From Berberis thunbergii (Eukaryota; Streptophyta; Magnoliopsida; Ranunculales; Berberidaceae), in the NCBI GenBank assembly GCA_003290165.1, contig QNQO01000596.1, positions 124,001 through 188,000 on the forward strand: 64,000 nt of DNA. The letters run 5' to 3'. Below the pieces are notes generated by a model. The model ran no database searches. It was not told the DNA's origin and was given only the letters and a program-made list of their open reading frames with translations. Below, piece by piece: positions 50,678 through 61,556 of the stretch. The position numbers and the translations under genes were made by a program. Each line of letters opens with the position of its first letter. Within the stretch, counting starts at the first letter, position 1.

Positions 50678-52498
50678 TTAGTTATCTTTTAGTCTGTATA
50701 CAGAGTCTACATATCTTTCTACATCCCAAAGGAAGGAGCCAAAGGCAACAGCCTCCAGCACCAACCTCTCCAAACTTGAAATTGTAACAACGATCTCATT
50801 GTCAGCATCGAGTTCACCAATCTTCTCATCTCCAAAGAGAGCCCATGTGTGCTTCTCAACCAGGTTGACCGCCTCCTTGGATTTCAATTTGGCACATCTC
50901 TGCAACGTGTCTGCAGTAAAGCCCATGACATAGTTCCTCAGTCTCCCCATTTTTTTGCAGCTTGGGCGTGTCTCTTGACATAACGAGGTGGCTTGTCTGT
51001 CATTTGATTGGCTTAGAACCCCGACATCCTTTAATCTATGGCTCTGGCATTCAGTAAGTGGAACATGAATTCCATGCTCAAGCGAGAAGCTCTCGTGAGT
51101 CTGAGCAAAACTTGATTCTAACTGGTGCCTCAAATTGGCAGACTTGAGGAAATAGCCATACATTATGGATGCAGCATAGATTCGGCCAAGCTGGAGCCTT
51201 TGGATTTTAATTGTGCTTGTCTTATTCATTTGATTTCCTCCTCTTGAAAAAATGATTCTGGCAAGATGTTCCCTTATCATCTCCCGGGCTTCGAATGAAT
51301 CAACAGACTCAAGCTCCTTGCAATTTGAGAGTGATAGCGCTAACTTCTTGTTACTCATGCATTCAGATAACCTAGGGACCATAGGAACATCCATTTCTGA
51401 GAACTTGTGAACAATCAACATGTACATGACATCTTCAACAGCCATTTGACACTCGGACTCCTTCATTTCTGCAATCCTCCTGCATTCAGAAAACTCAAAA
51501 TTTTATTTATTTATTCAAAATGATGTATTACATTTGTGTAGATAAACTTCAGTGTCAAATTCAGTATTTATATCATTCGAGTTTTTCTTGAAACTCCAAA
51601 ATCACAAATCTATCGAAATACATCAAACAAAGCGTACATGGTCTTTTATGCAAAGGTAAGACCAATACCCTTGAATGAACTATGAATTCAACTAATGAGT
51701 TTTTATCTATTTGTAAAACTTACAGAAATCAATGTCTTTTGTATGTTAACGAAAATATAATCAATTGACAATGTTTAATGTAAAGTGAATACAAAGAACA
51801 TAAAATGTAGTAGATCAATCTTTTACTTACAATCAAACTCAACAAGTTAACTAATAACTCTTGGCATGATTGAAAAAGGGAAGGATCAATTACCTCTGAA
51901 GAAATGATTCGGTCAAAGAAGAACTGCGCTGTATTGAGGCAACTGCTTCATCCCTATCAGAAGCCAATTGGTCTAGTTGCTTCGCCACCGCGAAATGGAA
52001 GAGATGGCGATGTTTCTGCAATACAACACTCAAAAGATTCCCTGCACAAGTTCTAGGCTCAAGAGGTGTCTCCACACTTTCTTCTTTACACAAGCCTGTG
52101 TCCCCAACCACAGCAAACAAAGGCTTCCCTCTCCTCCTAGTAGTCTGCTCAATAGGTAGCCTAAACTCAGACTTACTACAGACCTTAATGATGCTCTACA
52201 TGATTCAATACACAAAAACCCAATCAGAAATCAAACAAAACAATCCAATACCCATCATAAGATTCAATCTAGTTTTGATCTAGAATCATTAAATCACATA
52301 CCCAAAGTGTAAAAACAATCATTCTAATCAAATCAAACCAAATGAAATCATAAAAGTGTGTTGTAATACCTGAGAAGGAGATATTGTCTTTGTGAATCCA
52401 AACTTATTGAAGACTTTATGATCCCTTCTTCCACTTTGGGACTTTACCACAATGGGTAAAGTTTGTGGGATGTTTTTGTATGAAACACAACAGTCCAT
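50678..52498 (-). CDS. DUF760 protein (UV-B-induced At3g17800-like), probably plastid
   Basis: Three exons on the minus strand: 52498-52370 (43 codons, MDCCVSYKNIPQTLPIVV), 52195-51894 and 51479-50678, with GT..AG borders and matching phases, giving 410 residues. The family (DUF760) is represented by the chloroplast UV-B-induced protein At3g17800; its biochemical role is unknown. Characteristic blocks are KSEFRLPIEQTTRRRGKP (after the N-terminal targeting stretch), FHFAVAKQLDQLASDRDEAV, ECQMAVEDVMYMLIVHKFSE, LQLGRIYAASIMYGYFLKS and CKKMGRLRNYVMGF. The Ser/Thr/basic, acid-poor N-terminus fits a transit peptide. The exon 2 start is set by TGTAG|AGC because an in-frame TAG directly precedes it. 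The gene looks intact. Confidence 0.9.
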
Positions 52499-52615
52499 CC
52501 AACAATACACCAATTTACAGACCAAAAAACTAAGAAGGCTAATAAGTGGTATTTTTTTTGTTCAAAGAATGAAATGAAAATGGTATTCCTATAGAATGGA
52601 TGGAAGATTTGTAGT

Positions 52616-52624
52616 ACTATATAA
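52616..52624 (-). promoter_or_regulatory. Candidate TATA box of the DUF760 gene
   Basis: TTTATATAG on the minus strand, about 120 bp upstream of the start codon at 52498. Prediction from position and sequence only. Confidence 0.4.
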
Positions 52625-53100
52625 AGACTTGTTCTTGCAATATGCAATAACTATTAGTAAGTGGGGTCTGTAGGTGATATAACAATTGCATCATCACCGT
52701 CTTCTATATAATGTACTTTTTTTTTTTTTTTTTAATGTAATAAACAAGTTTGTAAGCTTGAAAGTTGAGTGGTGGGGGTAAATGAACTAAAAAAAAACAA
52801 AGCACAAAAAACCAGTGGCCGAAACCGACAGTCTGGTGAGAGGCAGGGTAGGCCTCGTCCCCATCTCCACAGTATTGTCCTTTGGGAAGATAGGAACGCC
52901 AGCAGTTTTAAGTCTCATCTGGTAATTTTGTTATTAAACAAAGTTGTGTGCTGTGCAGCATTGTTGGACAACACGCATCTGGAGGCATACCATCCACAGA
53001 TCTTATGTTCGATGACGTGATTACATGCGTAATTGATTTGGGTAGCTTCGGATTGGCTGGAAAAAGCCCACTGAGAAGGACTTGCTGTCAGGGACGGTGG

Positions 53101-53270
53101 TTTTAATTCTACGTTGTTTTGTAAATGACGTCTCTTTGGTTTATTTTTTGGATTTTTGACACTTTTATCCTTTTGGTAGACGGTGGTTGTGATTGTCTTT
53201 TAAAGAGAATGGATAAAAAGTGTAAAAAATTCACAAAAAAAAATCCAAACAAAACAACGTAGAATTACTC
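53101..53270. mobile_element. Fold-back MITE relic of the WATTCTA family
   Basis: The left end TTTTAATTCTACGTTGTTTTG (to 53120) and the reverse complement of the right end, GAGTAATTCTACGTTGTTTTG (53270), are inverted. The interior segment ttttaaagagaatggataaaa is shared with the element at 57487-57662. No convincing 9-bp target duplication. Confidence 0.55.
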
Positions 53271-53845
53271 TTGTGATTTTGTTTTTTGAGTTAATTTTGG
53301 TCTTTTGATTATAAAAAATATTGTGTTTTTTCCCTTTTTATCGTAAATTTAGAATTTAATAATATAAATTATGCATTTTAAGCTCTTAAATGCTACATAA
53401 AAAATCTTTTGTAGTGTCATAAAAATTATATATTACATAACAAATTTTTGATAACAAATAATATTATAACATATTAATATATATGAATATTAAAATATTT
53501 ATTTTCTTCTCAAAAAAACATTTCTAAAAATAAATATTTCAAATTTAAAAATTTCAACATATTTCGAGAAATCACATTCCTTTTTTGCTGCAAAACCTTT
53601 TCTCTAGTTGACTTTAATTTCTAAACTTGAAGTTAATATTTGGACTTCATGTCCTCCTTTCTAGACTTCAGCAACCACACAACTTGGGGTTGGGGGTTGA
53701 TCTCTTCCAATCATAAAGAAATGTCAATCACTATACACTTGGGGGCTATATTCCTACTAATATACTTAAATTTTCTACGTGTATTTATGTTTAGTTTGAT
53801 TTGAGTCAGACGCGTAACTTTCTCATGATCATTTTATATAATTTC

Positions 53846-53925
53846 TGACATCTTCTATTGATTTTAGAAGAATTCACATTGTTTTGACATCTTCTATTGA
53901 TTTTAGAAGAATTCACATTGTTTTG
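53846..53925. repeat. Perfect tandem pair of 40-bp units
   Basis: The 40-bp unit starting gacatcttctattgatttta occurs twice head to tail with no evident difference. Confidence 0.8.
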
Positions 53926-54499
53926 GCAATACTTTTCCCTATATATATCAGCACACATTTGATGACTAGGTTTTTACTACTTTTCTAGCTGGACTTCATA
54001 TCCTCTTTTCTAGAATGTTTAGAACTATTTTTCTGAGTTTTTGTAGCAGTGATTCTCTGTTTCAATGGATGGATTATATTATCCTTTTTTTTTTTTTTTT
54101 TTTTCATTTTCATTAGTGGGATGATTCCAATCAATATGAGGCTTATAAAACCTTCTAAGAACATTGTTGGCAGATTGATTCATCATCAGTTTTGGGTTTA
54201 TCTCTCTACCAAATAAAGTGAGTAGTCTTGGCAAGCTAGCAATGTTGGGAGTTCCAGATGGCACTAATTAATCCTTAATTTTCTAATTATACATTAACTA
54301 GTTTGATTTGAGTCAATGTGAGGACCATTTTGAGTTCCATTTTTAGGGCTAAGGGTGATGTTGCTTGGCGTTTTCCTAGGGGCAATATGTCCAGTGATGC
54401 TATTGGAGAGTCACTCTTTATCACAAGTTGCGTACCATGACTGAAGGCGACCCCCATATTGTTCCTGGTTTGCACGTGCATTTGTCACCGACTCTCCCA

Positions 54500-56118
54500 T
54501 AGTCACTCGTTATCCAAAGAACTAAAAACATACAAGCTAGCTAGCTAGCTAGCAGACATGTATATCCAGAATTGGATAAGATCAACAATGGTGTATTGAC
54601 GTAGGTATGGCCTAGCCACGAGGGCATTACATATTAAGAAATATAGAGACAGATAGATAGAATGGCCAACACAACACTAGTTTGTTTCGTGTACATATGG
54701 TAAAGAAATCTCATGTGGATAAGGGAATTTTCTCCATCATTTTTGTAGGATAACTTTCCAGTATCTAATACAAGACAATTAGTTAAACCTTCGATCAGCA
54801 CAGGCTAAGCACACAGTTAACGACTTGATCACATTACTGTATTTTCTGAAAACGTGACTAACATTTGGACCAAGTCTAGACACTAGGAATATTTCCAAGT
54901 ATATATATATATATATTGATTATATTTGTTGTAGAATTCAATCCTCATTTTCCACATTGAGTTATTCTGCGGATCATTACAACAAGTCTATATATATCAT
55001 TACAACAAGCGAGGAGGAGAGTTTTACCACTCATCCTCTCGAGATTCGCACTATTGTGCATCTTGAGGGGATGAGCGATCACACCCTCTCCCTCGCTGGT
55101 TTCCTCGCCATTTAGAATTTCTGGTTTCAAATTGTTTCCATTCCAAATTAATGATTAAACAAATATCAAATCTATATCTAGAGTCCACGTTACTATTTGC
55201 GTTCCAAATTATTCAAATTAATCCGGCAAGTCCAATTAGATTCAAGTCATTAGCACATTCTATAGATTAGTTTGATCATTATTTATTGTCACTTCAATAT
55301 TTTATTTCTTAATGTTGAAATTTTCATGTATATAGTTTGTATAAAGATTATATAATTTAATTTTTTTTTTCTTAATACATGCTCAATATTCCACATTTGT
55401 TTATTTACTGCGGTCTTTATTGCATTACTTATAACCTAGGATTGTGATATCTAAATCTGGACTACTGTATTTCAAATATCTCATTGTATCCCTCCCTCTT
55501 ATCTCCCACTCTTCTCCCTTCATCTTCTCGCCAGACCTCACAAAAACCCTCATCTTCATCTCGTCTGCACTCTATCCCGCTGTCGCAGCATAGATCGTAT
55601 CGCTTCTCTCACCGTCAAACTTCCCCTTGAGTGAGAATCTGAAAAATTATCATGGAGCTCCTTCTGTTCTCCATTACGATACTCATTCTTGGGCACACTC
55701 TCACTATATGTTTCCATTTCTGATTCAGTTGTGGCAAGGGCATCTCACTGGTGCTCCTCTAAGAATAATTGAGACAATCTGGATTCAAATGGAATTGAGT
55801 CAGCAAATTAACAGTGTCTCACAAGCCAAAAAGTTGTCATTATGAACCCGTCAAATTTGACATTTAAAACAGGAAGACATATCACAAACTTGGTAAATGG
55901 AAGTTGCCATCATGATGGTAACAGGAAGACATATCCCTGAGTGTTCATTCTTTGTCTCACAACCGAAAAAAGTTGCCATCGTGATGGTTGGGCAAGCCAA
56001 AAAGTAAAAACAGAAACTACAATAGTGTTGTAAAAAAATTTAATTTAATAAACTGAATTACTCGTGCTTTGATTCACTATTTCCATTTTTTTCTTCCTTG
56101 ATTATGATCGATTGTCAA
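54500..56118 (+). repeat. Large direct duplication, copy 1
   Basis: Collinear with 57350-58790. Shared landmarks include attggataagatcaacaatgg, the ttgttgtagaattcaatcct segment with its TA repeat, and the closing ttaataaactgaattactc ... tcttccttgatt. Copy 1 has its own insertion (about 55000-55770, including a fold-back relic). It lacks the two MITEs found in copy 2: their target sites aagaaatat (54636-54644) and tggataag (54715-54722) are present once each as empty sites. Confidence 0.8.
55007..55123. mobile_element. Fold-back MITE relic of the WATTCTA family
   Basis: The reverse complement of the right end reads CAGAAATTCTAAATGGCGAGG (55123), the family's end. The arms AGCGAGGAGGAGAG ... 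and CCAGCGAGGGAGAGG ... fold back over about 45 bp around tattg at 55054. The left end lacks the ATTCTA part and is probably truncated. Confidence 0.5.
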
Positions 56119-56121
56119 TTT

Positions 56122-57290
56122 CCCAAAGCCTAATCCGTTCCACGTGGGTTACGGCAGCTGAGAAAGTGGGAGTCTAGTCAGCAATTGTCCGCTAATGACT
56201 ACGAGTCGCCAAGGGATCATTGCTCTCAATGCAGACGATGATCGCCGAATTAGTCAAGTAAGCTTAGTTAGTTCGCGACTGATGACGATGACTTTTGGTG
56301 CCCAAAGCCTAATCCGCTCCACACGGATCACGACGACATGAGGAAGTGGAAATCTAGTCAGCGGTTGTCCACTGATGACGACGACTCGCCAAGGGATCAT
56401 TGCTCTCATGCAGACGATGATCACTGAATTAGCCAGGTAAACTTAGTCAATTCATGACTGATGACGACGACTTCTGGTGCCCAAAGACTAATCCGCTCCA
56501 CACGGGTCAAGATGGTTGAAGAAGTGAAAGTATAGTCAACGTTTGTCCGCTAATGACGACGATTCGCCAAGGGATCATTGCTCTCAATGCAGACGATGAT
56601 CGCTGAATTAGCCAAGTAAGTTTAGTCAGTTCGCGATTGATGACGACGACTTTTGTTGCCCAAAGCCTAATCTGCTCCACGCAAGTCACGATGGCTGAGG
56701 AAGTGGGAGTCTAGTCAGCGTTTGTCCGTCGCGAATGATGACGACGACTTCCGATGCCCAAAACCTAATCCGTTCCGCACGGGTCATGGCGGCTGAGGAA
56801 GTGGGAGTCCAGTCAGCGCTTGACTGCTGATGACGACGACTCGCCAAGGGATCATTGCTCTCAATGCAGATGATGATCGTCGAATTAGCCAGGTAAGCTT
56901 AGTCAGTTCGCGACTGATGACGACGACTTCTAGTGCCCAAAGCCTAATCCGCTCCGTGCGGGTCACGACGGCTGGGGAAGTGGTAGTCTAGTCAGCGTTT
57001 GTCCAATGATGAGGACGACTCGCTAAGGGATCATTGCTCTCAATGCAGACTATGATCGTCGAATTAGTTCGGTAAGTTTAGTTAGTTCGCGACTGATGAC
57101 AGTGGCTTCTAGTTCCCAAAGCCTAATCCACTTCGCGCGGGTCGCGATGGTTGAGGAAGTGAGAGTCTAGTCAGCGTTTGTCCGTTGGTGACGACTCGCC
57201 AAAAGATCATTACTCTTGATACAGACAATGGTCGCAGAACTTACCAAACAAAGCTTAATCAGTTTGAAATTGATGACAATAGCTCCCCAT
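56122..57290 (+). repeat. 179-bp tandem array, seven units
   Basis: Units beginning cccaaagcctaatccg start at 56122, 56301, 56480, 56659, 56757, 56936 and 57115. Spacing is 179 bp except for one 98-bp unit (56659-56756) that lost 81 bp internally. Units contain gatgacgacgactcgccaag and gggatcattgctctcaatgc, are GC-richer than the surroundings, and are roughly 85-90% alike. The last unit is the most diverged. The array lies exactly between the two large direct repeats. No protein family is encoded; frames through it are repeat translations. Confidence 0.92.
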
Positions 57291-57486
57291 TCTGCGCAGG
57301 TCATAACGACCGAAGGAATGGAGGCAAAAGTCAGCGCTAGTCTCATATCACTATTATCTCCCAAAAAACTAAAAACATACATGCAGACATATCCAAAATT
57401 GGATAAGATCAACAATGGTGTATTGAGGTAGGTAAGTAGGCCAAGTTTGATGCCTGCCCACGAGGGCATTACCTACTAAGAAATAT

Positions 57487-57662
57487 TCCCAATTCTAGGC
57501 AGTCAGGTTTTTTAGCCACTTTTTGGTCAGGTTCTGGGCTTCTTACACTTCTACCCCTTTTACAATTAGTGTTTGTAATTGTGTTTTAAAGAGAATTGAT
57601 AAAAATATAAAAAACCATCAAATCTAATAAAAAAATGACTTTAAAGCCTGACTGCCAAACTC
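57487..57662. mobile_element. Mutator-like MITE with perfect 9-bp target duplication
   Basis: Flanked by aagaaatat at 57478-57486 and 57663-57671. The paralogous copy 1 shows the same site once, unoccupied (54636-54644). The ends contain inverted GGCAGTCAGG; the left end has AATTCTAGGCAGTC. The interior ttttaaagagaattgataaaa is shared with 53101-53270. Length 176 bp, non-coding. Confidence 0.85.
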
Positions 57663-57748
57663 AAGAAATATGGAAACAGATAGATAGGATGGCCATCTCA
57701 ACACTACTTTGTTTGGTGTACATAGTCAAGAAATCTCATGCGGATAAG

Positions 57749-58178
57749 TAGGGCTGAAAACCGAACCGTCACCTAAACCGTGAACCGAACCGACTTAGGT
57801 CGGTTTTAAAATTTTCAAACCGAAACCGAACCGACCATTAACAAAACCGATCCGAAACCGAACCGATTCCAATTTATGCAAACCGTAACCGAACCGAACC
57901 GACTAAAATTGAACCAAAACCGAAATAAAACCGAACCGAACCGATTATTTAAATATATTATATTATTTATATATAAAATATAAAATATAAATAATATAAT
58001 ATATTTAAATATTCGGTTCGGTTCGGTTTGGTCGGTTTAAATCACATAGAAACCGAAAACCGAACCGACCACTTCGGTTTTGCATTTTTTTAAACCGAAA
58101 CCGATCCAAACCGAATTTAAACCGAACCAATCGGTTCAGTCGGTTTGATCGATTTGATCGATTTTTTGTTCAGCCCTA
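57749..58178. mobile_element. hAT MITE with perfect 8-bp target duplication
   Basis: Left end TAGGGCTGAAAACCGAACCG (57749) and reverse complement of right end TAGGGCTGAACAAAAAATCG (58178). The target cggataag is duplicated (57741-57748, 58179-58186) and occurs once as tggataag in copy 1 of the large duplication. The long inverted arms are made of CGGTTCGGTTT-like units around an AT-rich palindromic centre (57950-58010). Same family as 43096-43490. Confidence 0.92.
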
Positions 58179-58790
58179 CGGATAAGGGAACTTTCTCATC
58201 ATTTTGTATGTTGTTTTGGATAACTTTCCAATATGGAATACAAGACAATTAGTAAAACCTTCTTTAGAAACTCTATGAGCAGAGGCTAAGACTTGACCAC
58301 ATTACTTTTCTGAAAACGTGACTAACATTTGGACAATTTCTAGACACTAGGAATATTTCCAAGTATATATGTTGATTATATTTGTTGTAGAATTCAATCC
58401 TCATTTTCCACATTGAGTTATTTTGCGGATCATTACAACAAGTCTATATATATATATATATATATATCATGGACACTAGAAAATTGGAATAGTTTGGAAT
58501 GCAAGTACATGGAAGAATTATGAGCTGAGACGAGAATTTCATTCAAGGCTTAAGGACATGGTATAAGATCTGCATTTAAATGGAATTGAGTCAGCAAATT
58601 AACAGTGTTCATTCTTTGTCTCACAACCCAATAAAGTTGCTATCATGATGGTTGGGCAAGCCAAAAAGTAAAACGATAAACTACGTACAATAGTGTTGTA
58701 AAATATTTAAATTTAATAAACTGAATTACTCATGTTTTGATTCACTATTTTCAATTTTTTTCTTCCTTGATTCTGATCGATTGCCTTTTT

Positions 58791-60524
58791 TTTTTACGTT
58801 GCAAATGCTATTTCGAATAGGACAGTGGCTTATCCGATGGATTTTATTTTGTTAAAAATACCTTTGTCAAATCCGAAATGAGATTAAAGTCCATTCCAAT
58901 TAACATCTCAAATTTTCAAAAAATGACAATGATGAGCATCCCCCATTTCTTCCTCTCCCATTCAATAAGTTGATTTTGATGATTTAATTGACTATTTTTA
59001 GTTTAATTTGTCAACTAAGTTGATTTATTATGTAAAACAAGTAACGGTTTGCACGCATAATGTGTGTTGACACCTACCTAGTATATGTAACATATGCCCC
59101 AAGGAATACAAATGGTTGTTACTATATACACCCACCACTTCTTCTTGTTAAGGTTTCCCACTTCTAAGTAGCACCACATGTAAAAGCGGTGTAGATTTTA
59201 AATATCTAACCAAAGATTGTGATTTCGTTTTTCGAGTTAATTTCGGTGTCTTGATTTTAAGAAATATTTTATTTTGAATAAAAAATTTTAGTGTAATTTC
59301 TAATTTAACGGTAGAAGTTATACAATTTAAAATCTTAAATACTATATAAAAGTCTCATACAACTTAATGTCATATAAATTACATATTACATAAGAATCAC
59401 TCACATAAAAAAAATTTTGATACCAAAATGACAGCAGGTTAATATATACGAAGTTTGAAATATTTTTCCTTAGAAAAATAAAATAATTCGAAATATATTT
59501 TAGTAACTCAAAAATATGAAATATTTCGTGAAATTTCAAGAAATTACATTCCTTGCTTATAACATAGTGCCCCAAAGAATATAAAAGGTTGTTACTATAT
59601 ACGTCCACCACTTTCTCATGTTAAGTATTTCCCACTTCTAAGTAGCACCACCGTATAAAAGCAACACGGAAATTGTTTTTTGCCCGATTTCAGTGAGAGG
59701 AAGAGAACATGCGAGAAATCGATCCATGCTCGGTTATGGCCGGAGATCAAGCCATCCAACCTCATTTCGAACCTATCTCCTCGTATCCTGACTTGCCTCT
59801 CTCTTCTCCCATTCCCAAAATATCTCATCTTCATTTTCAACTCTTTTGGAAGTTTGAGCTTTTGAATTTGAAAGATTTAGGGATAGAGGAGGAGATTATG
59901 AAGAAGAAACACGAACAAAAATAAACCAGAACAAACTGACAAAAAACTCACGAAAATGACAAATAAAAATATTTTTTATGAGATGTCGAAATCATCCGAG
60001 ATTAAGTGTTAAATCTCATAGCCTATCCTGTGGGAATAAGCCTCAACTCTGCAGTATGGGCTGCATTTGTGTAAAAAATATATAAATTGCTAAGTAACAC
60101 TACAATTTGCAAAAAGCTAGAGATTTTAGCTTATTTTCGAAGGATTTTCAAGTTTTTCTAAAAAAAAAAAATGGACTATTGATTTTTCTTTTCTTCTTTT
60201 TCTTAATCAAATGAGTTGCCCAAATTACCATGTGATCCTCCATAGGCCAAGCAAACAAGAGGCAATGAAATGCACTCGCTTTCCAAGACCAGGGAATGAG
60301 CCTAATTCAATCATGTTATTATAAGCATGCAAGTGCCTCAAAAATAATTTTTTGAATTACATGCTCTTCATAGGTCGTTGCAAGGTAATAATTGTGTTTG
60401 ATGCCTTTTTTATGTTACCGTTTCTTTGAACAAAAATTATTCAAAATACCATGTTTTGAACTTAAAATGGATGACAAACTATTCCCAAGAAAAGAAAAGG
60501 GAGTGAAGGTTTTCTAAAAAAAAA
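58791..60524. other. Gene-poor region with local duplications
   Basis: 59090-59190 and 59565-59665 are related copies (both with ggttgttactatata and cccacttctaagtagcacca). 59215-59550 is related to 53271-53590. The frame at 59709-59924 (+, MREIDPCSVMAGDQAIQPHF) starts near a cluster of sense-looking codons but matches no family I know; it is too short to support. Confidence 0.45.
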
Positions 60525-60714
60525 GAGTTTTGCTAGCTGTCGAGGATTTGGGCGAGGAAAACAGCGAGGGAAATGAGGTGGACGGGGTGGAAACCGTCCA
60601 CCCTCCTCGGGATGTGAGCGTTGACTTTTCACTGCACATCCCGAGGAGGGTGGACGGTTTCCACCCCGTCCACCTCATTTCCCTCACCCAAAACCTCGAC
60701 ATTTAGAATTTTCC
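60525..60714. mobile_element. Fold-back Mutator-like MITE, 190 bp
   Basis: Almost a perfect palindrome. The left arm GAGTTTTGCTAGCTGTCGAGG and the reverse complement of the right arm, GGAAAATTCTAAATGTCGAGG, continue through GGGAAATGAGGTGGACGGGG and GGAAACCGTCCACCCTCCTC to a ~20-bp loop at about 60618-60637. Both sides are flanked by exactly nine A residues (60516-60524, 60715-60723), consistent with a 9-bp target duplication. Its end motif matches the 27679-38509 and 61261-61446 elements. A transcript would fold into a ~90-bp hairpin. Confidence 0.85.
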
Positions 60715-61260
60715 AAAAAAAAACTATGAACTGTTTGTGTTTGAACTTAATCTCTTGGCCAGCCCAAATTACCATAATTCTATCATGTTATTATAAGAAT
60801 GCCTATACATTTCAAATAATTTTATGGAATACCGTACTTCTCATAGGTCATTCGCATGGTAATAAAGGCATTTTCGACTTTTACAGTAAAATTGTATTTA
60901 TATGATTAGAAATTATTTAAAACAAAATTTGTTGAACTTAAAATGCCAGAGAAGAAATTCCTACATAAAGAAAATAATGATTTTTTTGTCGAAATAACCA
61001 AATTTCTATGAGATTAAAGACCAATCTCGTAGGAATTTTCTAAAAAACTTTTTTTTTTCAAATGAGGGACCCTCTAAACGTGGAATGATAGAACCTACAA
61101 CTTTGACCACTACCAACAAAATGACCAAATCATACCAAACTTACATTTAAATTCATTAAACCACCTTCAATCAATAAGAACTAGAAACTCTTGTGTAATT
61201 AGGCTTTGATTGAATGCGATAGTGGGAGGAAGATTAGGGGGTTTTGGATATCCTCCTCTC

Positions 61261-61446
61261 GGAAAATTCTAAATGGCCTGGGAAATCCAGCGAGGTTGAC
61301 TGCCTGGGAGGGGCGAAGTTACACTTTTGCCCCCCCTCTCTTTAACAAACTTTTAGAAAAAGTGTTAAAAAGGAGGGGTAAAAATGTAATTTCACCCCTC
61401 CCAGGCAGTCAACCTCGCTGGATTCCCAGGCCAGCTAGAATTACTC
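61261..61446. mobile_element. Fold-back Mutator-like MITE, 186 bp, perfect 9-bp target duplication
   Basis: The left arm GGAAAATTCTAAATGGCCTG and the reverse complement of the right arm, GAGTAATTCTAGCTGGCCTG, continue inward through AATCCAGCGAGGTTGACTGC. Flanked by cctcctctc on both sides (61252-61260, 61447-61455). The reading frames crossing it are not genes. Confidence 0.9.
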
Positions 61447-61556
61447 CCTCCTCTCTCTACCCACTCTCTTCCCAAAGAAAACAGGGAGAATATCAGGACA
61501 TGGAAAGACCAACAATACACTCTACTAGAAGAGATTCTCTGTGTGTCCACCAGCTA

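Larger units (their letters stand above)
52630..54499. other. Intergenic region upstream of DUF760
   Basis: Contains a fold-back element relic (53101-53270), an AT-rich block (53271-53590) related to 59215-59550, a tandem pair of 40-bp units (53846-53925), and poly-T runs (52719-52732, 54085-54104). No gene was recognised; a short frame at 52769-53020 matches nothing. Confidence 0.45.
57350..58790 (+). repeat. Large direct duplication, copy 2
   Basis: See 54500-56118. This copy received two MITEs after the duplication (57487-57662 and 57749-58178). Confidence 0.8.

Noticed and set aside
56122..57290. CRISPR-like or gene-coding interpretation of the regular repeats
   Set aside because: Units are directly contiguous 179-bp tandem repeats without unique spacers, in a plant nuclear context; frames are only repeat translations.
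54500..58790. Two direct 1.5-kb repeats as LTRs of a retroelement
   Set aside because: No TG..CA ends, primer-binding site, polypurine tract or coding region; the intervening DNA is a tandem array. A segmental duplication fits better.
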